Positions 35,730-44,068 of a stretch of DNA of 64,000 nucleotides are shown piece by piece; within the stretch, counting starts at the first letter, position 1, and the number at the start of each line of letters is the position of its first letter. The translations under genes were made by a program, and so were the position numbers. Origin of the DNA: Acidobacteriota bacterium (GTDB taxonomy: Bacteria; Acidobacteriota; Thermoanaerobaculia; Thermoanaerobaculales; Thermoanaerobaculaceae); assembly GCA_004298115.1 (NCBI GenBank), contig SCRJ01000130.1:1-64000 (forward strand), given 5' to 3'. The notes under the pieces were generated by a model that was not told the DNA's origin, ran no database searches, and saw nothing but the letters and a program-made list of their open reading frames with translations.

Positions 35730-36977
35730 CTACCGCGCGTTGGTCTGGATGTTCGCGAGGAACTGCTCGTTGGTGGGGTACTGCTTGAGCTTGGTGAGGA
35801 GCACCTGCATCGCCTCGTGCGGGGGCAGCGCGGCGAGCGCACGCCGCAGCAGGTAGATCCTCTCCACCTGATCCTTCGAGTAGAGCTTCTCCTCCTTGCG
35901 CGTCCCGGACTGCGGGATGTTCATGCACGGGAAGATCCGCCGCTCGAACAGGTCGCGCGTGAGGACGATCTCCATGTTGCCGGTGCCCTTGAACTCCTGG
36001 AAGATCACCTCGTCCATCCGCGAGCCGGTGTCCACCAGGCAGGTGGCGATGATCGTCAGCGAACCGCCGTGCTCGATGTTGCGCGCCGAACCGAAGAACC
36101 GCCGCGGCTTTTCCATGGTGCGGGCGTCGATCCCGCCGGAGAGGATGCGCCCCGAGCTCTTCTGGTTGTTGTTGTACGCGCGCGACATGCGGGTGAGGGA
36201 GTCCATCAGGACCACGACGTCGCCGCCGAGCTCGACCAAGCGGCGCGAGCGCTCGAGGACCATCTCGGAGATCTCGATGTGGCTCTGGATCGATTCGTCC
36301 GAGGAGGACGCGAAGACCTCACCCTTGATGATGCTGCGCTTCCAGTCGGTGACCTCTTCCGGGCGCTCGTCGACCAGCAGCACGAAGATCTGGACCTCGG
36401 GGTGGTTGACCCCGATCGCGTGGGCGAGTTGCTGCAGCAGCGTGGTCTTGCCCGCCTTCGGCGGGGCGACGATCAGGCAGCGTTGGCCCTTGCCGATCGG
36501 CGCCATGAGTTCGATCACGCGGGGCTCGAGGAGGCCGGGGTCGGTCTCGAGGGTGAAGCGGGGCGTCGGGTCGATCGACGTCAGCTCGGGGAACGGCATC
36601 GCCCGCTGACGGTAGTCGTCGGGCGGCAGCCCCTCGATCGCGGTGATCTCGACGACGACCGGGCGCTGGTGCCCGTTGGGCGGCTGCACCGAGGCCGTCA
36701 GGCGCAACCCGCTCTCGAGGTGCCAGCGGGAAAGCAGGGCGGTGTCGAGGGCCGGATCCTCGCCGGTCGGGTGGAACTTCGTCGTCGCCGGGAGCAGGAA
36801 CGCCTTGCCGTCGTCGCGGCGCCAGAGATAGCCCTCGTACGGGGCGGCCGGCGCCGCGGCGGAGGGAGCGTGACGGCGGCCGCGCCGCCGGCGCGGCCGG
36901 CGGCGCCGGCCCGATCCGGCGGCCTCGTTGGGCTCCTGGACAGGGGACGCGGGTGCGTCGTTGAACTCTTCCACCAT
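35730..36977 (-). CDS. rho: Transcription termination factor Rho
   Basis: 415-residue hexameric RNA helicase. The ATPase core is intact: Walker A APPKAGKTTLLQQL, Walker B-type VVVLMDSLTRMSRAYN, the Q-loop/R-loop region GGIDARTMEKPRRFFG, and RKEEKLYSKDQVERIY at the end. The usual N-terminal helix-bundle domain is not present. Instead, residues 1-45 are acidic, then strongly basic (GRRRRPRRRRGRRH), and lead directly into the cold-shock-like RNA-binding domain (GYLWRRDDGKAFLLP), which itself is divergent. The protein is roughly the normal length. It is convergent with the pseudokinase gene. Confidence 0.93.
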   Translation of the reverse strand: MVEEFNDAPASPVQEPNEAAGSGRRRRPRRRRGRRHAPSAAAPAAPYEGYLWRRDDGKAFLLPATTKFHPTGEDPALDTALLSRWHLESGLRLTASVQPPNGHQRPVVVEITAIEGLPPDDYRQRAMPFPELTSIDPTPRFTLETDPGLLEPRVIELMAPIGKGQRCLIVAPPKAGKTTLLQQLAHAIGVNHPEVQIFVLLVDERPEEVTDWKRSIIKGEVFASSSDESIQSHIEISEMVLERSRRLVELGGDVVVLMDSLTRMSRAYNNNQKSSGRILSGGIDARTMEKPRRFFGSARNIEHGGSLTIIATCLVDTGSRMDEVIFQEFKGTGNMEIVLTRDLFERRIFPCMNIPQSGTRKEEKLYSKDQVERIYLLRRALAALPPHEAMQVLLTKLKQYPTNEQFLANIQTNAR

Positions 36978-37154
36978 ACTTGTCAGGCTCCTTGGCTCAC
37001 CCGGCCGCCGCCTGCAAAGCGACGGCGCATCGGCGACGGGGGCAAACCAGCACGCAACGCGCGGGAACCAGCGGGAATGGGCACCGCATCCGCACCATCA
37101 CGTCCCCGGCAGTCTAGCGCATTTGCCGGGGTTTGCCAACCCGTCACTCCTTTG

Positions 37155-38114
37155 TCAACTCCCCGGCAGTCCGACCATGGCCGCGAACGCCTCGAGGATC
37201 TCGCGGTCCCACCAGCCGCGCGCCTCCTCCTCCCGCTGCACGGCCAGGGCGCCTTCGGGGGAAAGCGCTTGACGGTACGGGCGGTCGTTGGTGAGCGCGT
37301 CGAACACGTCGACCACCTGGAAGACGCGCGCGAGCAACGGGATGTCGTCGCCGGACAGGCCGTCCGGGTAGCCGCTGCCGTCGCGCTTCTCGTGGTGGTG
37401 GCGGATGATCGGCAGCACCGGCCGCAGCGTCCGCAGCGGCGCGCAGATCTGCACGCCGATCTCGACGTGGGAACGCATGACCACCCATTCGGCCTCGTCG
37501 AGCTTGCCGGGTTTGAGGAGGATCGCATCGGGGATGCCGACCTTCCCGATGTCGTGGAGGTAGCCGGCCCGGCGCAGCGCCTTGATCGCCTCGGGGTCGA
37601 GGCCGAGGTGCTCGCCGAGCTTGGCCCCGAGCAGCGACAGCCGGTCGCAGTGGTCGCCGGTACCCTCGTCGCGCGCCTCGACGGCGCGCGCGACCGCGAA
37701 CAACATCTTCTCGGCGTCGTCGAGGTCCTGCGTGAGGCGCCTGAAGCTCACCAGGTTGCGGACGCGGGCCTCGAGCTCGACGAGGTCGAACGGCTTGGTG
37801 AGGAAGTCGGTGGCGCCGGCTTGGAGGCCGCGCAGGCGCGCGTCCCTGGAGTCGAGGCCGGTGAGGAAGACGACCGGCAGCAGCCGCGTCTCCTCGTCCG
37901 CCTTGAGCCTGCGGCAGACCTCGAAGCCGTCCATTCCCGGCATCATCACGTCGAGGAGGATGACGTCGGGCTGGCGCTCGCGCGCGAGCAGCAAACCGCC
38001 CTCGCCCTCCAGCGCCTGCCAGACCTCGAAGCCGAGCGGCAGGAGCGCATCCCGCATCGCCTCGAGGCTCTGGGGTTGGTCGTCGACGATCAGCACCGTG
38101 CCCGCTGCGGTCAT
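37155..38114 (-). CDS. HD-GYP response regulator (probable c-di-GMP phosphodiesterase)
   Basis: 319 residues. The receiver domain (5-120) has the acid pocket DD at 11-12, phosphoacceptor Asp55 in LLDVMMPG, Thr85 and Lys107. After a helix, the HD-GYP domain (about 135-310) has YLHDIGKVGIP (HD at 187-188), the HHHE block (239-242) and DGSGYPDGL (245-253), so it should cleave cyclic di-GMP. No cognate histidine kinase is adjacent. It follows degP on the same strand after a perfect 12-bp hairpin, so it probably has its own promoter. About 180 bp without a gene separate it from rho. Confidence 0.9.
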   Translation of the reverse strand: MTAAGTVLIVDDQPQSLEAMRDALLPLGFEVWQALEGEGGLLLARERQPDVILLDVMMPGMDGFEVCRRLKADEETRLLPVVFLTGLDSRDARLRGLQAGATDFLTKPFDLVELEARVRNLVSFRRLTQDLDDAEKMLFAVARAVEARDEGTGDHCDRLSLLGAKLGEHLGLDPEAIKALRRAGYLHDIGKVGIPDAILLKPGKLDEAEWVVMRSHVEIGVQICAPLRTLRPVLPIIRHHHEKRDGSGYPDGLSGDDIPLLARVFQVVDVFDALTNDRPYRQALSPEGALAVQREEEARGWWDREILEAFAAMVGLPGS

Positions 38115-38164
38115 GACTGAAGACGATTGTACACGACGCCGGCCGGGGCGGCCCGAGACAACGG

Positions 38165-38190
38165 CAGGGCCGCCCGAGCGGGCGGCCCTG
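38165..38190 (-). terminator. Perfect 12-bp hairpin between degP and the HD-GYP gene
   Basis: CAGGGCCGCCCG is followed after AG by its exact reverse complement. It lies 23 nt past the degP stop and is probably a terminator, although no T-run follows on the minus strand, so it could also be a Rho-dependent end or a mRNA-stabilising stem. Confidence 0.5.
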
Positions 38191-38212
38191 CGAAGACAAC
38201 GTCGGGGAGTTC

Positions 38213-39718
38213 CTACGGCAGGCGCAGGAACACGAAGCTCTTCTGCTCGGTCTGCGGCCGGTAGACGTACAAGCGAACCATCGTGCCGGAGCGCAACGCC
38301 GAGAGCGCGTCCGTGAACTCCTGCTGCGAGGTCACGTCGTGCGAGTCGATGCGCATGATGATGTCGCCGGCGCGCAGCCCGGCTTCGTCGGCGGGCGAGG
38401 AGTCGGAGACGTCGGTCACCACCACGCCCTCGACCTCCCTTGGCACCTCGAACTGCCGCCGGGCGCGGGCCGAGAGGTCATCCACCTTGAGGCCGAGCTT
38501 GGAGGTGGGAGTGTTGTCGCTCGGGGTCGATGCCGTCTGGTCACCTTCCGCATCCGGCCGCTCGCCGAGCACCACCGAGAACGTCTGGCGCTTGCCGTCA
38601 CGGATCACCTCGAGTTCGGTCTTGCGCCCCGGGGCGATCGCCGACACGTGGTCGATGAGCTGGCGGGTTTCCTTGACCGGCGTGCCGTCCACCGCGACGA
38701 TCACGTCGCCGGCCTTGATGCCGGCCTTGTCCGCCGGGCCCGGCCGGCTGACGCTCTCGACCAGCGCGCCGTCGCGGGATGGCAGCTTGAACGCTTCCTG
38801 GGCCTTCTGGTCGAGGTTCGTGATCGTCACGCCGAGGTAGCCGCGGATGACCTTGCCCTTTTCCTTGAGCTGCGGCAACACCGACTTGATGGTGTTGACG
38901 GGAATCGCGAACCCGAGGTTCTGCCCGGCCGCGTTGATCGCCGTGTTCATCCCGACCACCTGGCCGCACAGGTTCACGAGCGGGCCGCCCGAGTTGCCCA
39001 GGTTGATCGCGGCGTCGGTCTGGATGAAGTTCTCGAAGGAGCGCGTGGCCTCCGACAGCCCGAGGGCGCGGTTCTTCGCCGACACCACGCCCACGGTCAC
39101 GGTGTGCTCCATGGCGAGCGGGTTCCCGACCGCCATGACCCAGTCGCCGACTCGCAGCGTGCTGGAGTCGCCCAGCGGCAGCGGCGTGTACGGCTTGGGG
39201 GCGTCGATCTTGATCAGAGCCACGTCGGTCGCCGGATCGCGGCCGACGACCTTGGCGGCGACGCGGTCGCTGCCCTCCGCGATCCGCACCCACACCTTGT
39301 CGGCGCCCTCGACCACGTGGTTGTTGGTGACGATCAGGCCGTCGCTCGAGATGAAGAAACCGCTGCCGGCCCCGGCCCGCTTTTGCGGCCGTCCCATGTC
39401 AGGGCGAGGGAAGCCCGGGCCGAAGAAGAACTCGAAGGGGTCCATGTCACCGTGGAAGCGCCGCGTCTCCTGCGGCTTGACCACTTCCTCGGTGTAGACG
39501 GAGACGACCGACGGGTTGACCCGTTCGGCGAGGGTGGCGAAGTCCGGGTAGCCGGTCTGAGCCGTGCACGGGGCGGCGGCGGCGACGGCCGGCCCCGCCT
39601 CACGCGCCGCGCTGTGCGGCGTCAGGCCCAACCCTCCCGCCAGCACCAGACCCAAGACGGTCGCGCCGACCGCGACCGCGCTCATCGAGAGAACTCGTTG
39701 ACGTTTGGACGTGTTCAT
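38213..39718 (-). CDS. degP: Periplasmic serine protease/chaperone DegP (HtrA, Do family)
   Basis: 501 residues with a signal-anchor-like N-terminus (about 10-32). The trypsin-like domain has His134 in TNNHVVEGAD, Asp165 in ATDVALIKID and Ser243 in GNSGGPLVN. Two PDZ domains follow (about 275-365 and 400-495), each with the GL/IKAGDVI-type carboxylate-binding loop. It degrades or refolds damaged envelope proteins. The ATG at 39718 has GAGGAG 8 nt upstream. A perfect sigma-54 promoter lies 48 nt before it, which would put envelope quality control under an activator protein. Two cyclic-di-GMP genes flank it: a GGDEF gene upstream, an HD-GYP gene downstream. Confidence 0.95.
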   Translation of the reverse strand: MNTSKRQRVLSMSAVAVGATVLGLVLAGGLGLTPHSAAREAGPAVAAAAPCTAQTGYPDFATLAERVNPSVVSVYTEEVVKPQETRRFHGDMDPFEFFFGPGFPRPDMGRPQKRAGAGSGFFISSDGLIVTNNHVVEGADKVWVRIAEGSDRVAAKVVGRDPATDVALIKIDAPKPYTPLPLGDSSTLRVGDWVMAVGNPLAMEHTVTVGVVSAKNRALGLSEATRSFENFIQTDAAINLGNSGGPLVNLCGQVVGMNTAINAAGQNLGFAIPVNTIKSVLPQLKEKGKVIRGYLGVTITNLDQKAQEAFKLPSRDGALVESVSRPGPADKAGIKAGDVIVAVDGTPVKETRQLIDHVSAIAPGRKTELEVIRDGKRQTFSVVLGERPDAEGDQTASTPSDNTPTSKLGLKVDDLSARARRQFEVPREVEGVVVTDVSDSSPADEAGLRAGDIIMRIDSHDVTSQQEFTDALSALRSGTMVRLYVYRPQTEQKSFVFLRLP

Positions 39719-39765
39719 TTCAGGCTCCTCTCGGGGTCGGGCGTGCCCGCCCCGCCGGTTGTGTG

Positions 39766-39781
39766 AGCAAATTCCGTGCCA
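39766..39781 (-). promoter_or_regulatory. Sigma-54 promoter of degP
   Basis: On the minus strand TGGCACG-GAAT-TTGCT matches the -24/-12 consensus TGGCACG-N4-TTGCW without a mismatch. Transcription would start about 12 nt downstream and leave a roughly 37-nt leader with the ribosome-binding site. A palindrome GCGCGAC-N7-GTCGCGC lies just upstream at 39788-39808. Confidence 0.75.
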
Positions 39782-39822
39782 CTCCATGCGCGACCGGGAC
39801 CGTCGCGCGGAGCCCGCCGGCG

Positions 39823-40962
39823 TCATTTTGACGTGGTCAACTCCGGCGTGCTCAGGACCACCCGGTCCTTGCCAGCCGCTTTGGCGGCGTACATCGCCTG
39901 GTCGGACGCGCGCAGGAGCTGGTTGCGGCGGTGATCGGAGCTGCCGAGGCGGGGCACGTGGTCGGGGTAGACGGCCACGCCCACCGAGCACGTGAGCGGC
40001 CCGTTGAACTCCACCGGGCCGCTCGACCAGGAGAACCTCCCGCGCAGGAACGCCTGGGAGCGGATCGCCTGCCGGAGGTCCTCGGCCACCAGCATCGCCG
40101 ACGGCGTGTCGAAACCGGGAAGGATGATCACGAACTCGTCGCCGCCGTAGCGGGCGAGCGTGACGCGCGGCGACCGGACCACCCGCCGAAGGACGTAGCC
40201 GACTTCCTTGAGCACCTGCGAGCCGGCGAGGTGCCCGTGGCGGTCGTTGACGCTCTTGAAGTTGTCGAGGTCCAAGAACAGCAGCGCCACCCGTCCGCTG
40301 GCCGCATCGGCGTGGTCGAGATCCTCCGCGAGGCGGCGGTGGAAGAAACGGTCGTTGGCCAGGCCGGTGAGATCGTCGCTGCGCGCGGCGGCGCCGGCGC
40401 GCCGAGCGTCGAGGAGGTTCTGGATCGACACCGACGTGTACGACGCGAAGATCTCGAGGAGCGCGCGGTCGCGTTCGTCGAACGGTTTGCCGTCGAGCCG
40501 GTTCACCATCTCGAGCACGCCGCAGACGCTGTTCTCGATCCGGATCGGAACCGCGAGCAGGCTCGTGGTCCGGAAGGCGTGCGTCTCGTCGAAGCGGGGG
40601 TAGAAGAACCTGTCGCTTTGCGACTCGGCGACGAGGTGGGACTCGCCCTTGCAGTAGACGTGGCCGACGACGCCTTCGGTGGTCGGGATGCTGGCGCCGA
40701 GCAACGCGTCGGCCGAGGGACCGAACGTGGCGATGAAGTAGAGTTCCGTCCCCGGCGCGTCCCCGGTGCGCTCGAACGGGTGGTCGAACAGCACCGAGCC
40801 CGCCTCCGACGGGACGAACGCGTTGGCGCGGTGCAACACCTCCTCGATGAAGCTCCCCGGGTCCATCGTCTCGGGGAAGCCGGTATCGTGCCGATAGCGC
40901 TCCAAAAACGTCTCGAGTTCCGCCGCCGGCAGCACGCAAATCTTTGGCGGGGTTGTTGTCAC
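39823..40962 (-). CDS. GAF-GGDEF diguanylate cyclase
   Basis: 379 residues, no signal peptide or membrane segment. A GAF domain occupies about 40-185 (LLAVPIRIENSVCGVLEMVNRLDG). The GGDEF domain follows (about 193-370), with DDLTGLAND, FLDLDNFKSVND and RYGGDEFVII (GGDEF at 273-277), so it should make cyclic di-GMP. The inhibitory RxxD site expected five residues before GGDEF is absent, so product feedback through it is unlikely. The GTG start overlaps the batD stop as GTGA, making it the last gene of the moxR-bat operon. Confidence 0.9.
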   Translation of the reverse strand: MTTTPPKICVLPAAELETFLERYRHDTGFPETMDPGSFIEEVLHRANAFVPSEAGSVLFDHPFERTGDAPGTELYFIATFGPSADALLGASIPTTEGVVGHVYCKGESHLVAESQSDRFFYPRFDETHAFRTTSLLAVPIRIENSVCGVLEMVNRLDGKPFDERDRALLEIFASYTSVSIQNLLDARRAGAAARSDDLTGLANDRFFHRRLAEDLDHADAASGRVALLFLDLDNFKSVNDRHGHLAGSQVLKEVGYVLRRVVRSPRVTLARYGGDEFVIILPGFDTPSAMLVAEDLRQAIRSQAFLRGRFSWSSGPVEFNGPLTCSVGVAVYPDHVPRLGSSDHRRNQLLRASDQAMYAAKAAGKDRVVLSTPELTTSK

Positions 40963-42515
40963 CCCTCGAGTTTAGCAGCGGCCCGGGACGCTGTCGCGGT
41001 CAGACGGCCGACGCGCAGGCGAAGGTCGGGGAGGGTCTCGGCCGGATCGGCAAGACCGGGCGCGCCGCGGAGCCGCTCGCAGGCGCGAACGAGTGCGGCC
41101 GCCTCCGTCGCGTCGGCCGGGGGACAGCCGGCCGCGACCAGGGCATCGGGGGCGTCCACGGCCGCGACGCCGTACCGCGCGTCCGCCCACGCCTGCACCG
41201 CGCGCTGCAACTGGTGCAGCTCGGCGGCGGCATCGCAGGCCGCAGGCGCGCGCCGGGCGCCGCGTCCCCGCCAGGCGCGTGCCGCGAGGACGGTCCCGGC
41301 TCCGGCGAGGAACGCGGCCGCCGCGATCGCCGCCGCCGGCAGAGGGTGTGGCGCGGGCTCCGGCCCGGTCGGCGACGCGGCGCTCGGAGCGGCCGCGGCG
41401 GGCGGACCGACCGCGAGCGTGAGCGCCGGCAGCGTCTGCTTGGCGTAGCTCCCGCCGGGGCGGAAGGTGCAGAACGTCACTTCCGGCAGCTCGTACGAGC
41501 CCGGCCGCTCCGCCTCGATCGGAATCTTCCAGCGCCGCCAGCCGGTGAGCCCGTGCCGGGAAGCCTTCCACGCGTGCGACTCCTCGGGCGCGAAGCTGCG
41601 CACACCGTCCGGGAGGGACAGCGGCGGCGGCTCGAGGAGAGGGAGGTTTCCGACGCCGCGGACGCTGACCTCGATCGCGGCGAGGTCGTTGCCCGCGGCG
41701 TCGGCCGCGACGAGCCGGCGCGAGAACTCCAGCTCGCCCACGGCGCCGAAGAACGGCGCCGGCGCGGGCGGGAGGTCCGCGACCTCGACGGCAAGCGGCC
41801 GCGAGGTGGCGGTGAGGGACGGGGCGGCGAAGTTGTCGGGCTCGCCGCCCCAATCGGCCGCACGGGCGACGGCGGGTGGGATCTCGAGGCGGCCGGCGTG
41901 GACGGGGATCACCAGCCAGCCCGCCAGCGGCAACAGCCCCGGCGACGGCCCCGGCCGTCCCTCCGGCCGCGCGCCGCCGGCGGGCAGGCGCTCGCTCCAG
42001 CTGTCCGGAAACGACGCCTGGATCTCCCACCCCTCGCCGCCGGCCCGGGCGGGCGCGGCGACGAAGAACTGCACGACGAACGGCTCGCCCACCGCGACCT
42101 TGGATCTCGAGACCTGCGTGAACAACTCGGGACGCTCCCCACCCCGGGGGCCGCCGGCGAGCGCGTTGCCGTTCACCGGGTTGGTGAACACCTCGTGGTC
42201 GCCGAAGCGGATTCGGGTCGGGCCCACCGCGATCGGGCCGAGCGTCCGGGCGCGCAGCACCCAGGTCAGGACGGTGGCCGCCACCGGTTCGGCCCCGCGC
42301 CACGTGATCTCCTGGGCGAGCACCGGGCCGGCGAGCACCTCGAGGTTGGTGAGGTTGCCGAGCGTGCCGCTGATGTCGCCGCCGCTGGCGCCCTCGCTCA
42401 CCACCTGGTAGCGAATCGTCCCCGGGATCGTGCCCTGGGCGAACTGGGCCACCGGTGCGGCTGCGGCGCCGACGGCCGCGAACGCCACGACGAACGCCAG
42501 CAGGGAGGCGCGCAT
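40959..42515 (-). CDS. batD: BatD-like membrane protein
   Basis: 518 residues with a signal peptide (about 1-20), a large periplasmic beta-rich part typical of BatD (EVFTNPVNGN; QVSRSKVAVGEPFVVQFFV), and one membrane helix near residues 395-420. A cytoplasmic helical tail follows. Bat proteins are linked to oxygen tolerance and cell-envelope stress in some bacteria, but their biochemistry is unsettled. It overlaps the VWA-TPR gene upstream (TGATG) and the diguanylate cyclase downstream (GTGA). Confidence 0.82.
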   Translation of the reverse strand: MRASLLAFVVAFAAVGAAAAPVAQFAQGTIPGTIRYQVVSEGASGGDISGTLGNLTNLEVLAGPVLAQEITWRGAEPVAATVLTWVLRARTLGPIAVGPTRIRFGDHEVFTNPVNGNALAGGPRGGERPELFTQVSRSKVAVGEPFVVQFFVAAPARAGGEGWEIQASFPDSWSERLPAGGARPEGRPGPSPGLLPLAGWLVIPVHAGRLEIPPAVARAADWGGEPDNFAAPSLTATSRPLAVEVADLPPAPAPFFGAVGELEFSRRLVAADAAGNDLAAIEVSVRGVGNLPLLEPPPLSLPDGVRSFAPEESHAWKASRHGLTGWRRWKIPIEAERPGSYELPEVTFCTFRPGGSYAKQTLPALTLAVGPPAAAAPSAASPTGPEPAPHPLPAAAIAAAAFLAGAGTVLAARAWRGRGARRAPAACDAAAELHQLQRAVQAWADARYGVAAVDAPDALVAAGCPPADATEAAALVRACERLRGAPGLADPAETLPDLRLRVGRLTATASRAAAKLEG

Positions 42516-44068
42516 CACCAGTCCCTTCCGGCCGCCGGGGGGGGCGCCGCCGCGGCGCGCGGCGCCGCGGTGAGCGCGGCCCGCGCCGCCGCCTCGACGA
42601 GCCTCGCCCGGCTGCGGGCGTCGCTGCGGCCGGTGGCGGTTGCGGCGGCGGTCTGCGCACTCCTTCGCGTCAGCGCGAGTTCGAGGTTCCGCCACGCCTC
42701 GGCCCGCGTCGGATCCGCGTGCACGGCGCGGCGCAACGGCGGCACGGCGGCGGCCGCATCGCCGCGCAGCAGCCGCACGGTCCCCAGGTTGTACCAGGCG
42801 ATGGCCGCAAAGGCAGGCGATCCGGCGAGTTGCTCGAGCGCGGCCTCGCCGCCGGGGGCGCCGGCGAGAGACGCCGCCGTGGCCCAAGCGAGGCGCACGT
42901 CGCGGTCGCCGGGACGAAGCGCCAACGCTTCGCCGTAGGCGCGGCTCGCCTCGCCCCACGCGCCGCGCTCGAGCGCGGCCTCGCCGCGCCGCGCCATCAC
43001 CGTGGCGCTCCCGGGGAGGAGCCGCTGCCACAGCGGCGGCGCCGCCGGCGGTGGCGCCGCGCCGAGCGTGGCCGGGACGACGAGCAGCAGCACGCCGGCG
43101 GACCGGCGCCACGGCCAGAGCAGGAACGCAGCGGTCGCCAGCAACGCCGCGACGAGCGCGGGAGGCGCGGAGCGAACCGGCGTTGTCTCCCGTGCGGTCG
43201 CCCTGACCGCGCCGGCGAGCGCGCCGGAAAGGGCCCGTGCGGCGTCGGCCGTGCCGGCGTCGATGGCATCGGCGGGGGAGGCGCCGAGGGAGCGCATGAG
43301 GTCCGGATGGGCGCGCGAACGCACCAGCGCCCCCGCGGAGTCCCGCACATAGGCGATGCCGCCGTCCGGGGTCCGCCGCGGCACCGGGGCGCCGCCTTCG
43401 GTGCCGGCCGTCAGGGTCACGATCGCGACCCCGGTCCGCCGCAACCCCTGCGCCATCGCGGTCGCGTCGCCCTCGAGTTGCTCGCCGTCGGAGACGAGGA
43501 GGATCGCCCGGGCCGGGCCGCCGGCGTCGAGCATCGACGCAGCCGTCGCGAGCAGGAGCGCGAGGTTCGAGCCCGGCGTCAAACCCTGCCCGAGGTCGCG
43601 ATTCGCGAGGGCCGCGGCGACGGAGTCGGCGTCGCTCGTGAGCGGGACCGCCCGGCGCGCGGTCCCGGCCCCCACGGCGAGCCCCCACGTCGCATTCGGC
43701 GTCCGTTCGAGCGCCTGCCGCAGCACGTGCACGGCCCGGTCCAGCCGATCGGGCGTGACGTCGGCGCAACCCATCGAGGCCGACACGTCGAGGGCGATCA
43801 CGGCGTCGAGGCCGCGGCCCGGGAGCGGCGCCGGGCGCCCCCACCTCGGGCCGGCCGCGGCCACCCCAGCGGCGGCGGCGGCGAGCAGCCAGAGGGCGAC
43901 ACGCGCGGCGCCGGTCGCGGGGACGCCGCCGAGCCATCGCCGCCAGAGGGGCCGGCTCGCCAGGCGCGCCTGTTGCAGCGCCCGCCAGCGTGCGAGCAGC
44001 GGAACGGCGGCCGCGGCCGCGAGCGCCGCGGCCGCGAGCACGAGCCAACGCGGGTCGCTCCAGCTCAT
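42515..44068 (-). CDS. BatB/BatC-like protein: VWA domain plus TPR repeats
   Basis: 517 residues. Two membrane helices near the N-terminus (about 7-25 and 52-72) precede a von Willebrand A domain with a MIDAS motif in ALDVSASMG and a later LLVSDGEQLEG. Two more hydrophobic segments (about 288-330) are followed by TPR-like repeats (GEAALERGAWGEASRAYGEALALRPGD; NLGTVRLLRGDAAAAVPPLRRAVHADP). In many genomes the VWA part (BatB) and the TPR part (BatC) are separate genes; here they are one. The ATG overlaps the batA stop (ATGA). Confidence 0.8.
   Translation of the reverse strand: MSWSDPRWLVLAAAALAAAAAVPLLARWRALQQARLASRPLWRRWLGGVPATGAARVALWLLAAAAAGVAAAGPRWGRPAPLPGRGLDAVIALDVSASMGCADVTPDRLDRAVHVLRQALERTPNATWGLAVGAGTARRAVPLTSDADSVAAALANRDLGQGLTPGSNLALLLATAASMLDAGGPARAILLVSDGEQLEGDATAMAQGLRRTGVAIVTLTAGTEGGAPVPRRTPDGGIAYVRDSAGALVRSRAHPDLMRSLGASPADAIDAGTADAARALSGALAGAVRATARETTPVRSAPPALVAALLATAAFLLWPWRRSAGVLLLVVPATLGAAPPPAAPPLWQRLLPGSATVMARRGEAALERGAWGEASRAYGEALALRPGDRDVRLAWATAASLAGAPGGEAALEQLAGSPAFAAIAWYNLGTVRLLRGDAAAAVPPLRRAVHADPTRAEAWRNLELALTRRSAQTAAATATGRSDARSRARLVEAAARAALTAAPRAAAAPPPAAGRDW

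Noticed and set aside
40963-40974. TAAACT-N6-GTG before the GGDEF gene as a leaderless promoter
   Set aside because: The box lies within the last codons of batD, and the start overlaps the batD stop as GTGA, so translational coupling explains the position.
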